A stretch of DNA of 64,000 nucleotides from Silene latifolia (taxonomy: Eukaryota; Streptophyta; Magnoliopsida; Caryophyllales; Caryophyllaceae), in NCBI RefSeq assembly GCF_048544455.1, contig NC_133529.1, positions 58,378,271 through 58,442,270 on the forward strand. The letters are read 5' to 3'. The notes beneath the pieces were generated by a model, which saw nothing but the letters and a program-made list of their open reading frames with translations, searched no databases and had not been told where the DNA came from. The stretch's first letter is position 1; every line of letters starts with the position of its first letter. Below, piece after piece: positions 46,250-58,027 of the stretch. A program made the position numbers and the translations under genes.

Positions 46250-48514
46250 GACGATTTTGGAACCTGTAACAAATGAACATAATGAACGTAGGGAGTCTAA
46301 TAAAATGAACCTGGTGTATGTGTAATGGGAGCCCCAGCTGATGCTAGGTTTTAGGTGAGTAGGCGCCCTCATTTCAAAATCTCGGCCCCATGATGCTTAA
46401 GCCAGTCACAGGGTACGGGAGTGTGGAGTCCGTGTGTATATGTGTGACGTGTATGCTAATTGTGTCGGAGCTACCTGTAGTTGAGCCTTAGTTAGCGTTA
46501 ATAACGATGTAATAGCTGTATTTGGGCCGTGTTTAGTGAAGTGTGGGAATGATTAGTGAGCTTGTATGATGATTTTGAGATACGTGACAAAAGTCTATTC
46601 GATAGAAATGCTTGGGAAGGTGAATGGGTGTGTTATAATCTAAGGATGAACATGTTGGTGTTGCTGTAAGTTGATGGTGATGATAGTCATGTACGAGTCT
46701 ATAAATCCTGCCGTGAGTACGATGATGAAGGTTTTAGAATTGTTGGGTTATAATTTGAATCATAGCATGTGGCAATGTATATATGCTTTGTTAGTAGTTG
46801 AAACTTTTCCGCTGCGTGACAATTGATTTGTGTAAGATGAATTGCTTATAATTGCATTGGAGAACGTGGATAGATTGATTTGTTATGAAGAGTATACAAT
46901 TATATGTTATATGAAAGAATGAATTAATGTTAATTACATGTTTCATGTTATTGTGAACGCGAGTTTGGTAGTGATATGTTAAGGCAAGTTTAAATGTTAT
47001 ATAATGACATACTTATGTTTATGAGGGACTCGGTAGCAAGTAAACCGAGTTGGGTAATTGTGTAGCGTAATGTGACATACACCTTATTTGTCGAGACGAT
47101 GCTTAATGCTTGAGTAATAATAGCAATGCGGGAATGCGCGTGGTAATTTGTGCCGAACTCCGAACTTAGTTTCGACTCGACACGTGGTGTTGTTTTGCAG
47201 GTATTTTCGATTTACTTTGTACTTCCGACCGAGTACTTAACTATACTTGAGCGAGTGCGAGTGTTTACTAGACCGAGTAGACCTCACTCGATCTAGTTAG
47301 GAAGCTATGACGTCGGGATGTGGAAAGATTTTCTGCAGATACTCGACGAAATGGCTCCTACTCGATCGAGTAGGGTGGTACTCGATCGAGTACCCTAGAC
47401 ACTCGATCGAGTAGGTTACTGTACAGAGAATCCTACGGGTTTTCTTAAAAACCCTTCTCCTTTCTATTTCTTCTCATTCTTCCTCTATAATTCGAAAACC
47501 TAAGCCTATTTCCTCTCAAACCCTCAAAAAATCTCTCATATCTAGTGTTGGTGGTGGTTAATTTGGGGTTATTTTCTCTGTATAATTTCGTTCCTTTACT
47601 TCACTACTTGATCAAGGTATGATTTCTACTCTATTTACATGTTTTTATGCTTTAAACTTGTGGAGGATGATTACATAACTTGAAAATTTCGATTCATATG
47701 ATCCATTTGTTGCCTTTAACTGCTGGAATATGATTCACATGTCTTCTTTCTTGATTGTTGATGATTAATTGCTGTAATATGGATTAGAAACTTGCGATTT
47801 GGGGGTCGAAACTTCTAGGGTTTACAAAATTGAAATTTATTTTTGATTGATTCACATTGATTAGATGGTGGGATTGGGTATTATACATTGTTTATATCAT
47901 GTTGAAGGATGGATTTTGATGATTTTCACCTTAGAAAGTTGCCTTAAAACTCCGTCTTAAAAGTGCCTCAAATGGAAATTCGTGATTTATAATTGGAATT
48001 TGGTGTTGTGTATGACTGTCTAAGTGTAAGTTGAACTTCAATATGTTTGTAGTGATGATAATTGATGAAAAATATGCCAAAATTTATTACAATTTGTAAA
48101 GACCGTCTGAAAAATTTAATTGAGTTGTTGTTCATAATATTGAAGGGTGATAATGATATGTTCTAAGTTATTCTTTTCCATGAACTAGTAAGAACGCCTC
48201 ACATGTGATTAGAAGTGTATTTGGAACAACCTTTAGAATCATGCTAAGATATTCGAATTTGTTGAGCATGTGTAATCACCATGATAAATTTTTCACAACC
48301 GTGGCTTATGAGTAGTGGTAAACTGAGCTTGTATGTCAAATTTGGGAAACTGTTGGTGAATGTGTGTACATAGCTTAATATTCAAGGTTAATAGCATGAA
48401 TTATGTGCTTCACATGTCAAATTTGTGGGTGAAATTTGTATGCCTAGCTGAATGTGTAAAGTCCGAATTACGTGAAGTAAATGTTTGCATGTTTATACAA
48501 GCTTGTTTGAACAC
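46250..48514 (+). other. Non-coding leader of element C2
   Basis: 2.3 kb of AT-rich DNA with no recognisable gene. The palindrome cluster at 47221-47424 (three perfect copies) is followed by TTCTTAAAAACCCTTCTCC and a pyrimidine-rich leader, the same plan as in C1. Confidence 0.65.
47221..47424 (+). promoter_or_regulatory. Palindrome cluster upstream of the C2 gene
   Basis: Three perfect ACTCGATCGAGT copies in the last 70 bp, preceded by degenerate copies. Its position relative to the gene matches C1 26041-26240. Confidence 0.65.
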
Positions 48515-50085
48515 ATGCCGAAACAGATGCCGAGACTGAACATAGGAACCCGTCAAAGTAAACGGGGAGGGTAATCCCACGAGATGGGGGAAGGGAGTGG
48601 ACTGTGGTACCCCGCCCAGTTCAGTACCCTTCGTTGTTTTTGTTGATTTCAAGCGAGAGAGAGCATTTTGTAGCTTTACAAAAACGCAAAATGAGACCTA
48701 CAAGGTGTATAGACACTACTTTGTTGGAGGATTTGGAGATAGAGACGGATGTCCGTCACATTTTTGAGACCTTGGGCCTTATGGGTTTGTATAGGCTGAG
48801 GAAACACTCTTATCCTTTTCTTACCTTGGAGTTTATGAGCTCTTTTATCTATGACCCCGGCCGGACCGTTGAGTTTCGGTTGATGAACACTAGTTTCTTG
48901 CTTTCTATGGACCAATTTGCTTCTCACCTTGGGTTGGCCAAGCCTCCCAAGGACTCCATCACCGATATCCCTGCTGAGTGCGGTGTATGCCGCCTAATGC
49001 CTTGTCTGACCGGGAAACCAGCTCCTACCTCGAGTAACATGCTGATTAATGACGTTCAGCATGTCACATTGAGGATCTTTCTCCGTTCTCTCTCGAACCT
49101 CCTTTATGATCGACCGGATATCGATGGTGAACAACCATAAGGTGTTACTTCGATGTCTTACTTGAACCCGGAGCGGACCAGGAAAGTGGTCTTTAATGCT
49201 CCTTCGATGGTTTGTGCTGCCCTTGCCTTGATGGCCACTACCTCTTCCCGATACTTGAGTTGTGGCGCCATCGCCACTCCGTTAGCTGAAAAGCTAACCT
49301 CTTTCGAGGCTTCTTCGGAGTACGTGCCTCTAGTTACCCCGGTGCCCACCATGGATCGTGACTACTATCTCGACCTGAAATGGTTGAGGACTTTGGCTGA
49401 CGGTAGCTTAGCTTGGAGGGTGTGGGGCGTGAGTTGGATGAAGATTCCAGCTCCTGAGCACCTCCCACCCACGGACCCCTTAGAGCCGGCGGTAGTGACG
49501 GTGAACTCCGATGATGAGGAGGAGGAGGAGGAGGATGATGATAGACCCCGCCACCAACAGACCTACCTCATCGACGACACGATTCTCGAGGTGATGTCAG
49601 AGCCGAAGAAGGGCGAGAATGCGTCAGTTGTGGCAGTGGAGAGACCTAGGTTGGGGAGAGGACCCCGTCGAGTGAGGGAGAGGACCTCGGAGACTAGGCC
49701 ACGGCCGGTGGCACCACAGCAGCAGCAGCATCCTTTTCCGTGCTACCCTTACCTCGACACCCCGGAGACGCGATCCAGCTACTTGGCGGAGAGAGTGTCA
49801 TCTATCTTGACACTCCGGAACATGCACGAGATGGCGTATGCTCAGGGGATAGGGACCGAGGGACCGCATCTGGTGTGGTGGAGTGGAGTTGGGGACTACA
49901 CAGGGGTTTTCCATTCCTACGGGGTGGATCAGTCGACGTGGGGGACGCCTCAGTCCTTTGCCTACGGTGGCTTGACCCCATGGTACGTGGGCCCAGGAGC
50001 AGGAGCAGGAGTGGATGCGGGGATTGGGTCATCGGGAGCAGGTACTGCTGGCGGTGGTGGAGGTGATGAGGTGATGGTTGAGTAG
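48515..50085 (+). pseudogene. Athila ORF1-like gene of element C2
   Basis: ATG 48515 (MPKQMPRLNIGTRQSKR), an early TAA with frame breaks to about 48650, then a long readable part. Core: RCIDTTLLEDLEIETDVRHI, FLTLEFMSSF, FRLMNTSFLLSMDQFASHLG, then CGVCRLMPCLTGKPAPTSSN. A pair of indels around 49125-49160 shifts the frame locally and creates a TAA at 49138-49140. The C-terminal part has SRYLSCGAIATPLAEKLTSF, an acidic run at about 49510-49545, a proline-rich patch, a WWSGVGDYTGVFHSYGVD motif shared with C1, and a Gly-rich tail. A CAG run directly follows the stop. No catalytic motif is recognised. It is the only protein this element family appears to encode. Confidence 0.75.
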
Positions 50086-50349
50086 CAGCAGCAGCAGCAG
50101 CAGGAGTGATACTCCTTGTTTTTATCCTTGTTTATAGTAGTTAATGTTGGTAGTGTGTCAGACGTTAGTAGTTGTTTTCGTTAAGACTTGATTTATGAAC
50201 TTGTATTGTTGGACATAAGGCCGGATTTGATACTTTCACCTTATTGCAGGATGTTGGGAGTCGGGGAGTCATCCCGACTCGATTTATATGACGTTTATGT
50301 ACATGTATGTCGGTTTATGACGAGCTTCATAGGCACTTTGGCCTGTAGG

Positions 50350-50505
50350 TACTCGACAGAGTACCCCGTACTCTATCGAGTAGCTGCAGGCATGTATGAA
50401 GTAAACCATTCTGACCTGTAGGCTACTCGATCGAGTAGCCAGGACACTCGATCAAGTAGCGTGGTACTCGATCGAGTACCTCTACATACTCGATCGAGTA
50501 GCACT
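50350..50505 (+). repeat. Palindrome cluster downstream of the C2 gene
   Basis: Three perfect ACTCGATCGAGT copies plus variants (ACTCTATCGAGT, ACTCGATCAAGT). Matches C1 29800-29935 in position. Confidence 0.85.
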
Positions 50506-50923
50506 GTTACAGGAGGTTTTCGAAGATTAAAAATGTTCAATTGTTTTATAATTGCAAAGTTTGATATTTAATGTGGTTATTAGTGCGTAGTAACACCTTT
50601 GAACCGATAATTTCGTATGTTGGAAGTCAAGTTTCGGTTTTATATGCGTGTTTGTAACAATGAGTGAAGTGGCGACGATTTCTTGATTGTTTTAAACTTA
50701 CATATGCCATATTACCATTCACTCATTGAAGTTACATTTCTTCATACGTTGTGCGTACAATGTTAACGTGCTTTATCGATGGCGACTAGTTATCCCGGTG
50801 AGTTATGTATGATTTATAATTTAACGAGTTTATGCTTAGCGAGTAATGTACACAATAAATAATATGTTTTTAACTCATGTCATGAATCAAATAATAAGTA
50901 ATATGCGTTGAAATTTGGGTGGT

Positions 50924-50960
50924 GAACTTCGAGGACGAAGTTCCTTTTTAGAGGGGAAGA
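50924..50960 (+). other. Extra purine-tract-like sequence, C2
   Basis: GAACTTCGAGGACGAAG followed by TTCCTTTTTAGAGGGGAAGA, nearly the same as the true tract at 51519-51554, 595 bp upstream of it, and followed by GTAATGTCGC. Confidence 0.65.
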
Positions 50961-51518
50961 GTAATGTCGCAAAATAAAAAGGTCGGTTTTGAAGTTATGT
51001 TGTTACTCGTTTACAAGGCTTTGTTGTTTAATTACTAATCTTTGTTACTACGTTGGTCACATTGCTTATATGAAGTCTAGGTGGTTACTTTAGTTCGTTA
51101 AAATGAATGTGATAGTATGTTTTAAAGGACCATCATAAAGAGCTAGTTGTGGTGCGATGTGTCGTAATAGAACGAATTAGTGAGTAACACGTGGTGTTAG
51201 TTGTGCAGCATGAAGTTGATACGAGATACGTTTCGGGTTGGTAGTTGTTATCACATGATGAGCGATGGTCGTTTGTGTTGGCTCGTATGGCAAGGTCGAC
51301 GTTTGATATATAATAATTTGTAAGAATTGATGCATACATGTAGAGTGACAATCAACGGTGATAATGTTTGCATGATAGTTGTAAGAGTCGATAGGTATAG
51401 AGCGTAGACGGTGATGATGATGACATGGGGGGGATGGTATTTCCAGGGAGTAGTGGTTTGAGTAGGAAGTTTGGTAATGTCGTGTTTTTCCGTGTCGTGT
51501 GCGTGAGATAGGTGAGTT

Positions 51519-51554
51519 GAACTTCGGGGACGAAGTTCTTTTAAGGGGGAAGAC
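51519..51554 (+). other. Polypurine tract of element C2
   Basis: GAACTTCGGGGACGAAG, then TTCTTTTAAGGGGGAAGAC, directly before the 3' LTR. Confidence 0.8.
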
Positions 51555-52836
51555 TGTAATACCCGCCCTTTTTTAGACCCTTTGACCAGTGTTGACTGAC
51601 CTTGGGAGCGGGAATAGCCTTAGAAGTGAGTGCCAAAATCATCTTGGGTTGCGTGTTAAGAGTGGTACTCGACAGAGTAGAGGCTACTCGATCGAGTAGC
51701 TAGGTTACTCGATCGAGTAGGGGGCCACTCGATCGAGTATGTTGGGTACTCGATCGAGTACCGAGTTTTCAGCGAGGGTTTCATATCGCATTTGGTTAAA
51801 TCCGCATATCACTTCCGCCACTTTCCTCCTATCCTTCAGTCGCCTCTTTCCCTTCCCTTCACCTCAAAACCTCCATGGAAGCCTTTTGAAGATCCTTGTG
51901 CCTTAGGAGAGCGTCACTTGAGTCGGGTAGCGGTCTTTTGCTGAGTTTTCTCCCTATAGGTATGTCATAATCATCATCCGTGTCCTTGTTCTTTACTGTT
52001 AGGGTTTACTTGTTAGTAATAGATAATTGTATTGTGGTTATAGGCTTTGCTTGGTCGCTTGATATGTTGTTTGTCGACATGGATTGGTTGCAGTTGCTTA
52101 AAAGTAGGTTCGCCTACTCAGTTTCTGTAGATTGTCTAGTATGTCGGTCGTTGTGGCTTATTGTGGTTATTTAGTATCGTAGTTGTATTGTGACGGCTGT
52201 GATTGTGATTGTGGTTGTTTGTCTCTGGTTCTCGAGGCGTGTCCTCGGCTGAGTGGGGTCACTTGCGGGAGTGGCTTCACGCCCTAGTTTTGCCCTTCGT
52301 TTAACCCGCCGCGGAAGGGGATGTGCACATTAATGGACAGGGTTATCGCTCATTATGAGGAGCGGGGATTTGGTGGGAACGGCAGAGGTCCCCCACTGGC
52401 AGGGCTGGTCCAGTGGACAGTCAGTGACAAAGTTGGTTGGGTTATTGTGGTTGTGTTTGAGATTGATAGCATTGTATTGTGTTGGTAATTGTAGTTGCTG
52501 TTGTCGTATCTCATCTCAGTACTGACCTTGTGTGGTTGTTTGTTTGTTATGTGTCTGCCGTGATCCCTTATGGTGAGCAGTCGGTCTTAGCAGTCTTGAT
52601 GTTGTTGATCATTTGGAGTGCAGGCGGGGATGAGTCTTCATGAGATTTGATAGCAGTAGCGAGTAGTCTTTGAGTTGTACCTTTTATATCTTTTGTTGTT
52701 TAAATCACTTGTAATATAACATAATAGTTCTCTTATCGACATTTGATTATTACTATCCTCGGGCAACCGAGATGGTAACGCCCTTATATGCTAAGGAAGG
52801 CCTAGTTAAGGCTCCTCTGAATATGGGGGTGTTACA
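51555..52836 (+). repeat. 3' LTR of element C2
   Basis: 1282 bp, ends GGGGGTGTTACA, followed by TCGAA. A palindrome cluster lies at 51666-51763. Confidence 0.95.
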
Positions 52837-53354
52837 TCGAAACCCGATTTTCAAAACATACAATTTTGAATTACAAAAACCGTCTCTGGAAACAGTACAT
52901 TGTTTTCCGAGCCGACTCAAACTCAAACCGTCTTTTGAAAACAAACTTAAGACAACCTTTCAACCGACTGAATTTCGGAGATCCCTATTCTTCGGAAGCC
53001 GTCCATAAAGCGACAAATAAATCTTTTTGAAAATCTCTATTTTCGAAAACTTCAGTCCACCATTTCAATTCTGCCTCGTGTCTATCGAGTCGAAGTAAAT
53101 GTACTTATGGGTCCTTACTTATGAGTCATCTCACCACGAGACTCGTCCAACGGCGTCACGCCACTACATTGGACACGATTCAAAGTTCGGTCAACACCGT
53201 CACGTTATAAATTGAGTCAGCACCGAGGTACCCCACACTGTCATCCTCGTCTTGTTGAGTCTGATCTTTGTTCTGTCCTTTGTGTTGTCTGTGTTCGATC
53301 TTTGAACCGTGTCGGATTGAGTTGTAATGTGAGCCATTTTTCTCCCTCAGAACC

Positions 53355-55423
53355 ATGGCCCCATCTTCAGCTTCGTCCAACAACAATGACAACAGAGATG
53401 TTACAACTGCCCAGCTAGCCAGCCTACTCAATGCTCTCAAGGTCACCCTGGACCGTGTTGAGACCCGTAATGACACCCTGGAAAACAAGAAAACTGGAGA
53501 ACACAACACTCCGCCCTTAACTGAAATTGAGAAAAGGCTCAAACTCTTGGAAGAACAACTCCTAGCCCGGAATAACAACATCCACCTTGAGAACAATAGA
53601 AGATTTGAACCCGTTGGGGATCAATTACCCGACAACTTTACCTTGACTGATGTGCCCAAATTCAAAGAAGTGGAGGACCCACTCAATCAAATTTGAGCCT
53701 TCAAGGACTACATGGCCATAAAAGGGGTCAAATTGGAACTATTCACCCAGATCTTTCCATCATCCTGGAACCGATCCCTCGCCAATGGTACTACTCCCTT
53801 GACCCGAAGTACCTCACTACCTGAGATGAGGGCGCAGTTGAATTTGCTAAGCAATATGCCGACAATGTCGAGATTCAGGCCAACGCCCGTACTCTAGAGG
53901 TCCTCACTCAAAATTATAAGGAGGGATTCACAGAATTCCTAACCCGTTGGAGGAGAGTAAGCACTCAATTGGTCAGCAAGCCAAGTGAGTCAACTTTGGT
54001 AGAGAAATTTGTCAACAATCTCCGCCCGGTATATGCCAACCTGCTGAGATACCAAAACATCAAGACATTCCAAGATCTACAAATCCTTGGAACCCGCATC
54101 GAAGACGACCTCCGAAAGGGTGTCCTAGCCAAAACCACCGGTAGAGGCTACCAGGGATCTACGTCAACCGGATCTCGCCCTTATGGTCAGACAAACAAAA
54201 TTGACGAGGTCAACCTCCTCGAATCAATCGCAAAAATAGTTGAGCGCCCTCAAAGAGTGTTCACCAACCTAGGGTCGACTTATGCAAGCGCCCTAAAAAG
54301 GCTCATGGACCAAGAGAAATTACAACCGATCGGACCCACTCCGGATCCGTCTGATGCTAAGAAATCCAATTTCTGGAACCCTAATGCCTACTGCCAGTAC
54401 CACCAAGGGAAGGGTCATGACACGGAAACATGTTTTAAGCTTAAACACGTTATTCAGGACATGATCGAGAAAGGGGAATTACCTTTACCTCCACCAACTA
54501 AACCAAACAACAAAACGAACCCTTTGGGAATCCATGCTATCTCCGATGACGATCCAACTTTGGACTGCTCACACCTCATCTTACCAATTGGTGACGAGGT
54601 GAATGCCTTGGAGAAGGACGCCTCGGACGGGGTATTCATGTTCAGCGCCGCAACCATGCTCGCCATGTTCCAACAAGTTGAGGAGGCTATAGTCAGTCTC
54701 TCCGAAAGGATTACTCGACTTGACGATGCCTACCGACGATTGATTTTCAATCCTCCAACACCGCGCCCGATGGAGGGTCCCCTAAGCACCCAAAACTACC
54801 CTCACCAGGAAGGATTGCTCCCGCGACCATTCTGGCACGCACCCCATAATAATCACCCTCACAATAATCACCCTCACAATAATCACTCTCACAAAAATTA
54901 CCCTCACAAAAATTACCCTCACAAAAATTACCCTCACAAAAACTGCCCACCGAGGAATACCCCTCCAAGGTACCCTCGAGATCCCGAAGTCAATGGTATC
55001 TGGAAAGATGACACTGAGGACGTTTATGTGGTCCCGGGAAAAGAGAAACAGGTAAAAGAGATCAATCATCTTACCCGGTCCGGACGCCCCTATCAAAACC
55101 CGAACAATTCAACGGTCGTTCCAATGACGAATGACCAAGTTGTCCCAGACGTGGACACTCAACCAAAGGCTCCCAAGAATTCGATCCTCAAACAACTTCA
55201 AAAGGCAAAAGCCGAAATCTCAATTTGGCAACTAATTGCTACATCCTTCGAGCATCGGCACGCTCTACTGCAAGCCTTGGGAAAACTTATTGTTCCCTCT
55301 ACCTCCTCCCCTGAAGAAGTGGTAGCACACATGACAAGGGATGTCCCCGACTTGAACAACCCGGTCATCTTCTCTGATGACGATATCCCTCTCTTCGGAG
55401 CCAACCATAACCTAGCCCTATAA
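53355..55423 (+). pseudogene. Gag of element D (Ogre-like)
   Basis: Starts at ATG 53355 (MAPSSASSNNNDNRDV) and reads DNFTLTDVPKFKEVEDPLNQ, the Ogre-type Gag core. A TGA at 53694-53696 probably replaces an arginine codon, a frameshift follows near 53780, and another TGA at 53822-53824 stands where Trp is expected. The frame from 53969 gives STLVEKFVNNLRPVYANLL, then a Cys/His motif CQYHQGKGHDTETCFKLKHV and a His/Asn/Pro repeat from a 15-bp minisatellite. It ends at TAA 55421-55423, after which the same frame continues into the protease. Confidence 0.85.
54843..54948 (+). repeat. 15-bp coding minisatellite in D gag
   Basis: About seven units of the type CACCCTCACAATAAT, later AATTACCCTCACAAA, encoding HPHNN/HKNYP repeats. 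Confidence 0.8.
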
Positions 55424-55429
55424 ATCACC

Positions 55430-57079
55430 GTGCAGTGCCTAAAAAAGAATGTGCCTATGGTTCTTGTGGATGACGGATCTGAAGTTAATGTCATTCCCCT
55501 CAAAACAGCTCACAAACTAGGTATCAAAGAAGCTGACTTGGTCCCAACCAATCAAGGAGTACGCGCTTATGGCGGCACTCGTCGTAAGGTTGAAGGGCTT
55601 ATCACCCTAACCGTTGCAACCGGACCTCTGGAAAGGCAAACCATTTTTCAGGTAGTCGATATCAACGCCTCCTTCAACATGCTTCTGGGGCCCCCCCGGA
55701 TTCACGCCGTCAAGGCAGTTACCTCAACCCTCCATCAGAAAATCATGGTCTCTTTCAACGGTAAGACGATCACAATACCCGCTTCCCCGATCAAAGCCGT
55801 CATGAAAAAGCGGATAGCCTCCCAAGCCGTTAAGGAGGACGACAGTGAGATGTGGGGATTCCAAACTGTGAATGCCCTAACCAATGACTTAACACCCTTT
55901 GATTGTAACCCGTTTACCAACCTCACGGTCAACCGCATTCTGATGCGACAGGGTTACTTCCCGGGTTTACCCCTCAATCCACTGAAGAGCACCTTACCTC
56001 CTTTGAAACAGGCTAAGGTCCCCAACATCCCCTTCGGGTTAGGCTATGAACCTACCGATGAAGACATCCAGGAGATGAACCTCCTAATGCGGAAGCGCAA
56101 GAAGCACGGAGTTATCCTTCCTCCCTATGATTTGACCCTCAATGGATACTTTGTCCCCGAGGGAGAGTCCGAACTCTACCATGGCTTTCCTGAGCTGATC
56201 TATGACTCTGTGACTAAGGTCAGGCACCCGGGTGTAGAAGTCTTCCAAGACTGTTACTTCATCCCCGACAACACCGAAGCTGCATCAACCAAGTCTGAGT
56301 CGACCCCATGCCTCTACGGACAAGCTGTCACTCTCTTCTTCGGAGAACACAACATCAAGCGCCTCGACTATGAGGACATCATCAACATCGCCCTTAAAGA
56401 CAACCAGTTTGACCCCACCGCCTTAATCTCTGATGCTGACTCGGAGAAAGCTACCCAGAGCTGGAGGAAAACTGTCAAGTGGACCAATCGTCAAGGCCGC
56501 ATTCTCAAGATTACAACTGGAGAAGGCCCTATGTTCAAAGAGGGAAGTGAAGAGGAATCTGAGTCTGAGTCGGAGTCTGAGTGTGTCTTAGCTCCTAGCA
56601 CTCCTGATGCCCCAGTCACGGCCCCCTTCCCACTGTTTTATCACAAACTTGTGGCCGCTTCAGAGGCTGAGTCAACTAAGGTCGTCCCAACTCCCATGGG
56701 GAGTGACAACATAGATCTTGTTCCAGGGGCCACCTCCTATGTTGTGTCGCCTCTGACTACCCATGAGATGTCTGTCCTATCCGAGATTTTCGCTCAAGTC
56801 AACTTAATGAATGCTAAGTTTGCTTATGACTCGTCTCAATTTAACTGCAATGCAATTCTGAATGACTATAAGGAATTTGACTTGAGTGACTACCCACCTC
56901 ACCTAGCCAAGGAACTTGACAAATGGGAAAACAAGACCCCCATCATTGAGGAGACCGAACCTATTAACTTAAGAACCGACAACACACCTCAAGAATATAG
57001 GATAGGGACAACCCTTGACCCCTCGGAAAGACAACAGTTCATTAACCTCCTACACGAATACAAGGACGTATTCGGCTAG
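55430..57079 (+). pseudogene. Protease region of element D
   Basis: Active site VLVDDGSEVNVIPLKTAHKL (the Ogre form with an extra acidic residue), then VDINASFNMLLGPPRIHAVK. A long stretch between protease and RT follows, with FGLGYEPTDEDIQEMNLLMR and an acidic Glu/Ser run at about 56545-56585. The frame ends at TAG 57077-57079 where the family has Trp (FG*SYRDMP), and RT continues in the same frame. Confidence 0.85.
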
Positions 57080-57091
57080 TCCTACAGAGAT

Positions 57092-58027
57092 ATGCCTAGG
57101 ATCGACAGGGAGATTGCAAAGCACAGGATACCCATTAAGCCCGGAGCTAAACGCGTGAAGCAAAAGTTGCGCCGAATGCGCCCTGAATGGGCCTTGAAAA
57201 TCAAGGAAGAAGTGGATAAACAGTTCAAAGTCAGGTTCATCAAAGTGTCAAAGAACTCTGACTGGGTGGCCAACATCGTGCCTGTACCTAAGAAAGACGG
57301 GAGAATTCGGGTTTGCGTCGACTTCAGGGATCTGAACAAAGCAAGTCCAAAGGACGACTTCCCTTTGCCACATGTTGACATCCTGGTGGACAATACCGCC
57401 GAGCATGCTCTCCTATCATTCATGGACGGGTATGCTGGGTACAACCAGATCAAAATGGCTGAGGAAGACATGCACAAGACTGCATTCACTACACAGTGGG
57501 GTACATACTGCTACACTGTCATGCCCTTCGGCCTCATCAACGTCGGAGCAACCTATCAAAGAACCGCTACCACACTCCTACATGATATGATGCACGAGGT
57601 AGAGGTATATATCGATGACATGGTCGTCAAATCGAGAGAACAGGACGGCCACATTAGTGCCCTCCGGAAATTATTCGCTCGTCTGCGAAAATATAACATG
57701 AGACTAAATCCTCAGAAGTGTGCATTCGGGGTAGCCTCCGGGAAGCTCTTGGGACATGTCGTCAGCAAGAGAGGCATTGAGATTGATCCAACCAAAATCA
57801 AAGCCCTTCATCAAATGCCTCGGCCTAAGAATGAGAAGGAGATTCGGGGATTTCTCGATCAGGTCCAATACATCAGCCGCTTCATAGCCAAGCTCACCAT
57901 GATTTGTGAACCAATCTTCAAGAAGCTTCGCGCCTCCGATCACACCGATTGGGACGACGACTGTCAAAAGGCCTTCGACAGGATAAAGGAAATCCTATCC
58001 CTTATCCTTGTACCTGACTGTCACTAA
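57092..58027 (+). pseudogene. Reverse transcriptase of element D
   Basis: All blocks are present: DWVANIVPVPKKDGRIRVCV, DFRDLNKASPKDDFPLPHVD, FMDGYAGYNQIKMAEEDMHK, CYTVMPFGLINVGATYQRTA, active site VEVYIDDMVVKS intact, and the thumb CAFGVASGKLLGHVVSKRGI. The frame shifts near 58000, where a few codons are missing before the RNase H part. It is the best preserved RT in the window. Confidence 0.92.

Larger units (their letters stand above)
50086..51518 (+). other. 3' non-coding region of element C2
   Basis: Contains a CAG microsatellite at 50083-50103, the downstream palindrome cluster, and a first purine-tract-like sequence at 50924-50960. About 550 bp of further AT-rich DNA leads to the real purine tract. 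No gene is seen. Confidence 0.6.
44953..52836 (+). mobile_element. Element C2: complete non-autonomous LTR element
   Basis: LTRs 44953-46234 and 51555-52836, each 1282 bp, with perfect target duplication TCGAA (44948-44952; 52837-52841). It has an initiator-Met primer site and a purine tract GGGGGAAGAC. The 5.3-kb interior has only one gene, Athila ORF1-like (48515-50085). Nothing resembles gag, protease, RT or integrase. By eye the LTRs differ at about 35 places (~3%). The LTR start TGTAATACCCGCC and the GAACTTCGGGGACGAAGTTC sequence before the purine tract resemble plant chromoviruses of the Tekay type (inference). It is inserted in the leader of element D. Confidence 0.93.

Noticed and set aside
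24050..51763. Repeated palindromes as a CRISPR array
   Set aside because: Spacing is irregular, units are 12-14 bp, clusters sit in LTR retrotransposons of a plant genome, and there are no cas genes.
45378..52174. Conserved short ORFs in both C2 LTRs (45378-45572, 51980-52174) as a small gene
   Set aside because: They are alike because the LTRs are alike; the C1 LTR does not keep the frame and there is no family resemblance.
54747..54968. Minus-strand Cys/Asn-rich ORF (repeated GNFCE units) over the gag minisatellite
   Set aside because: It is the antisense reading of the 15-bp repeat in D gag.
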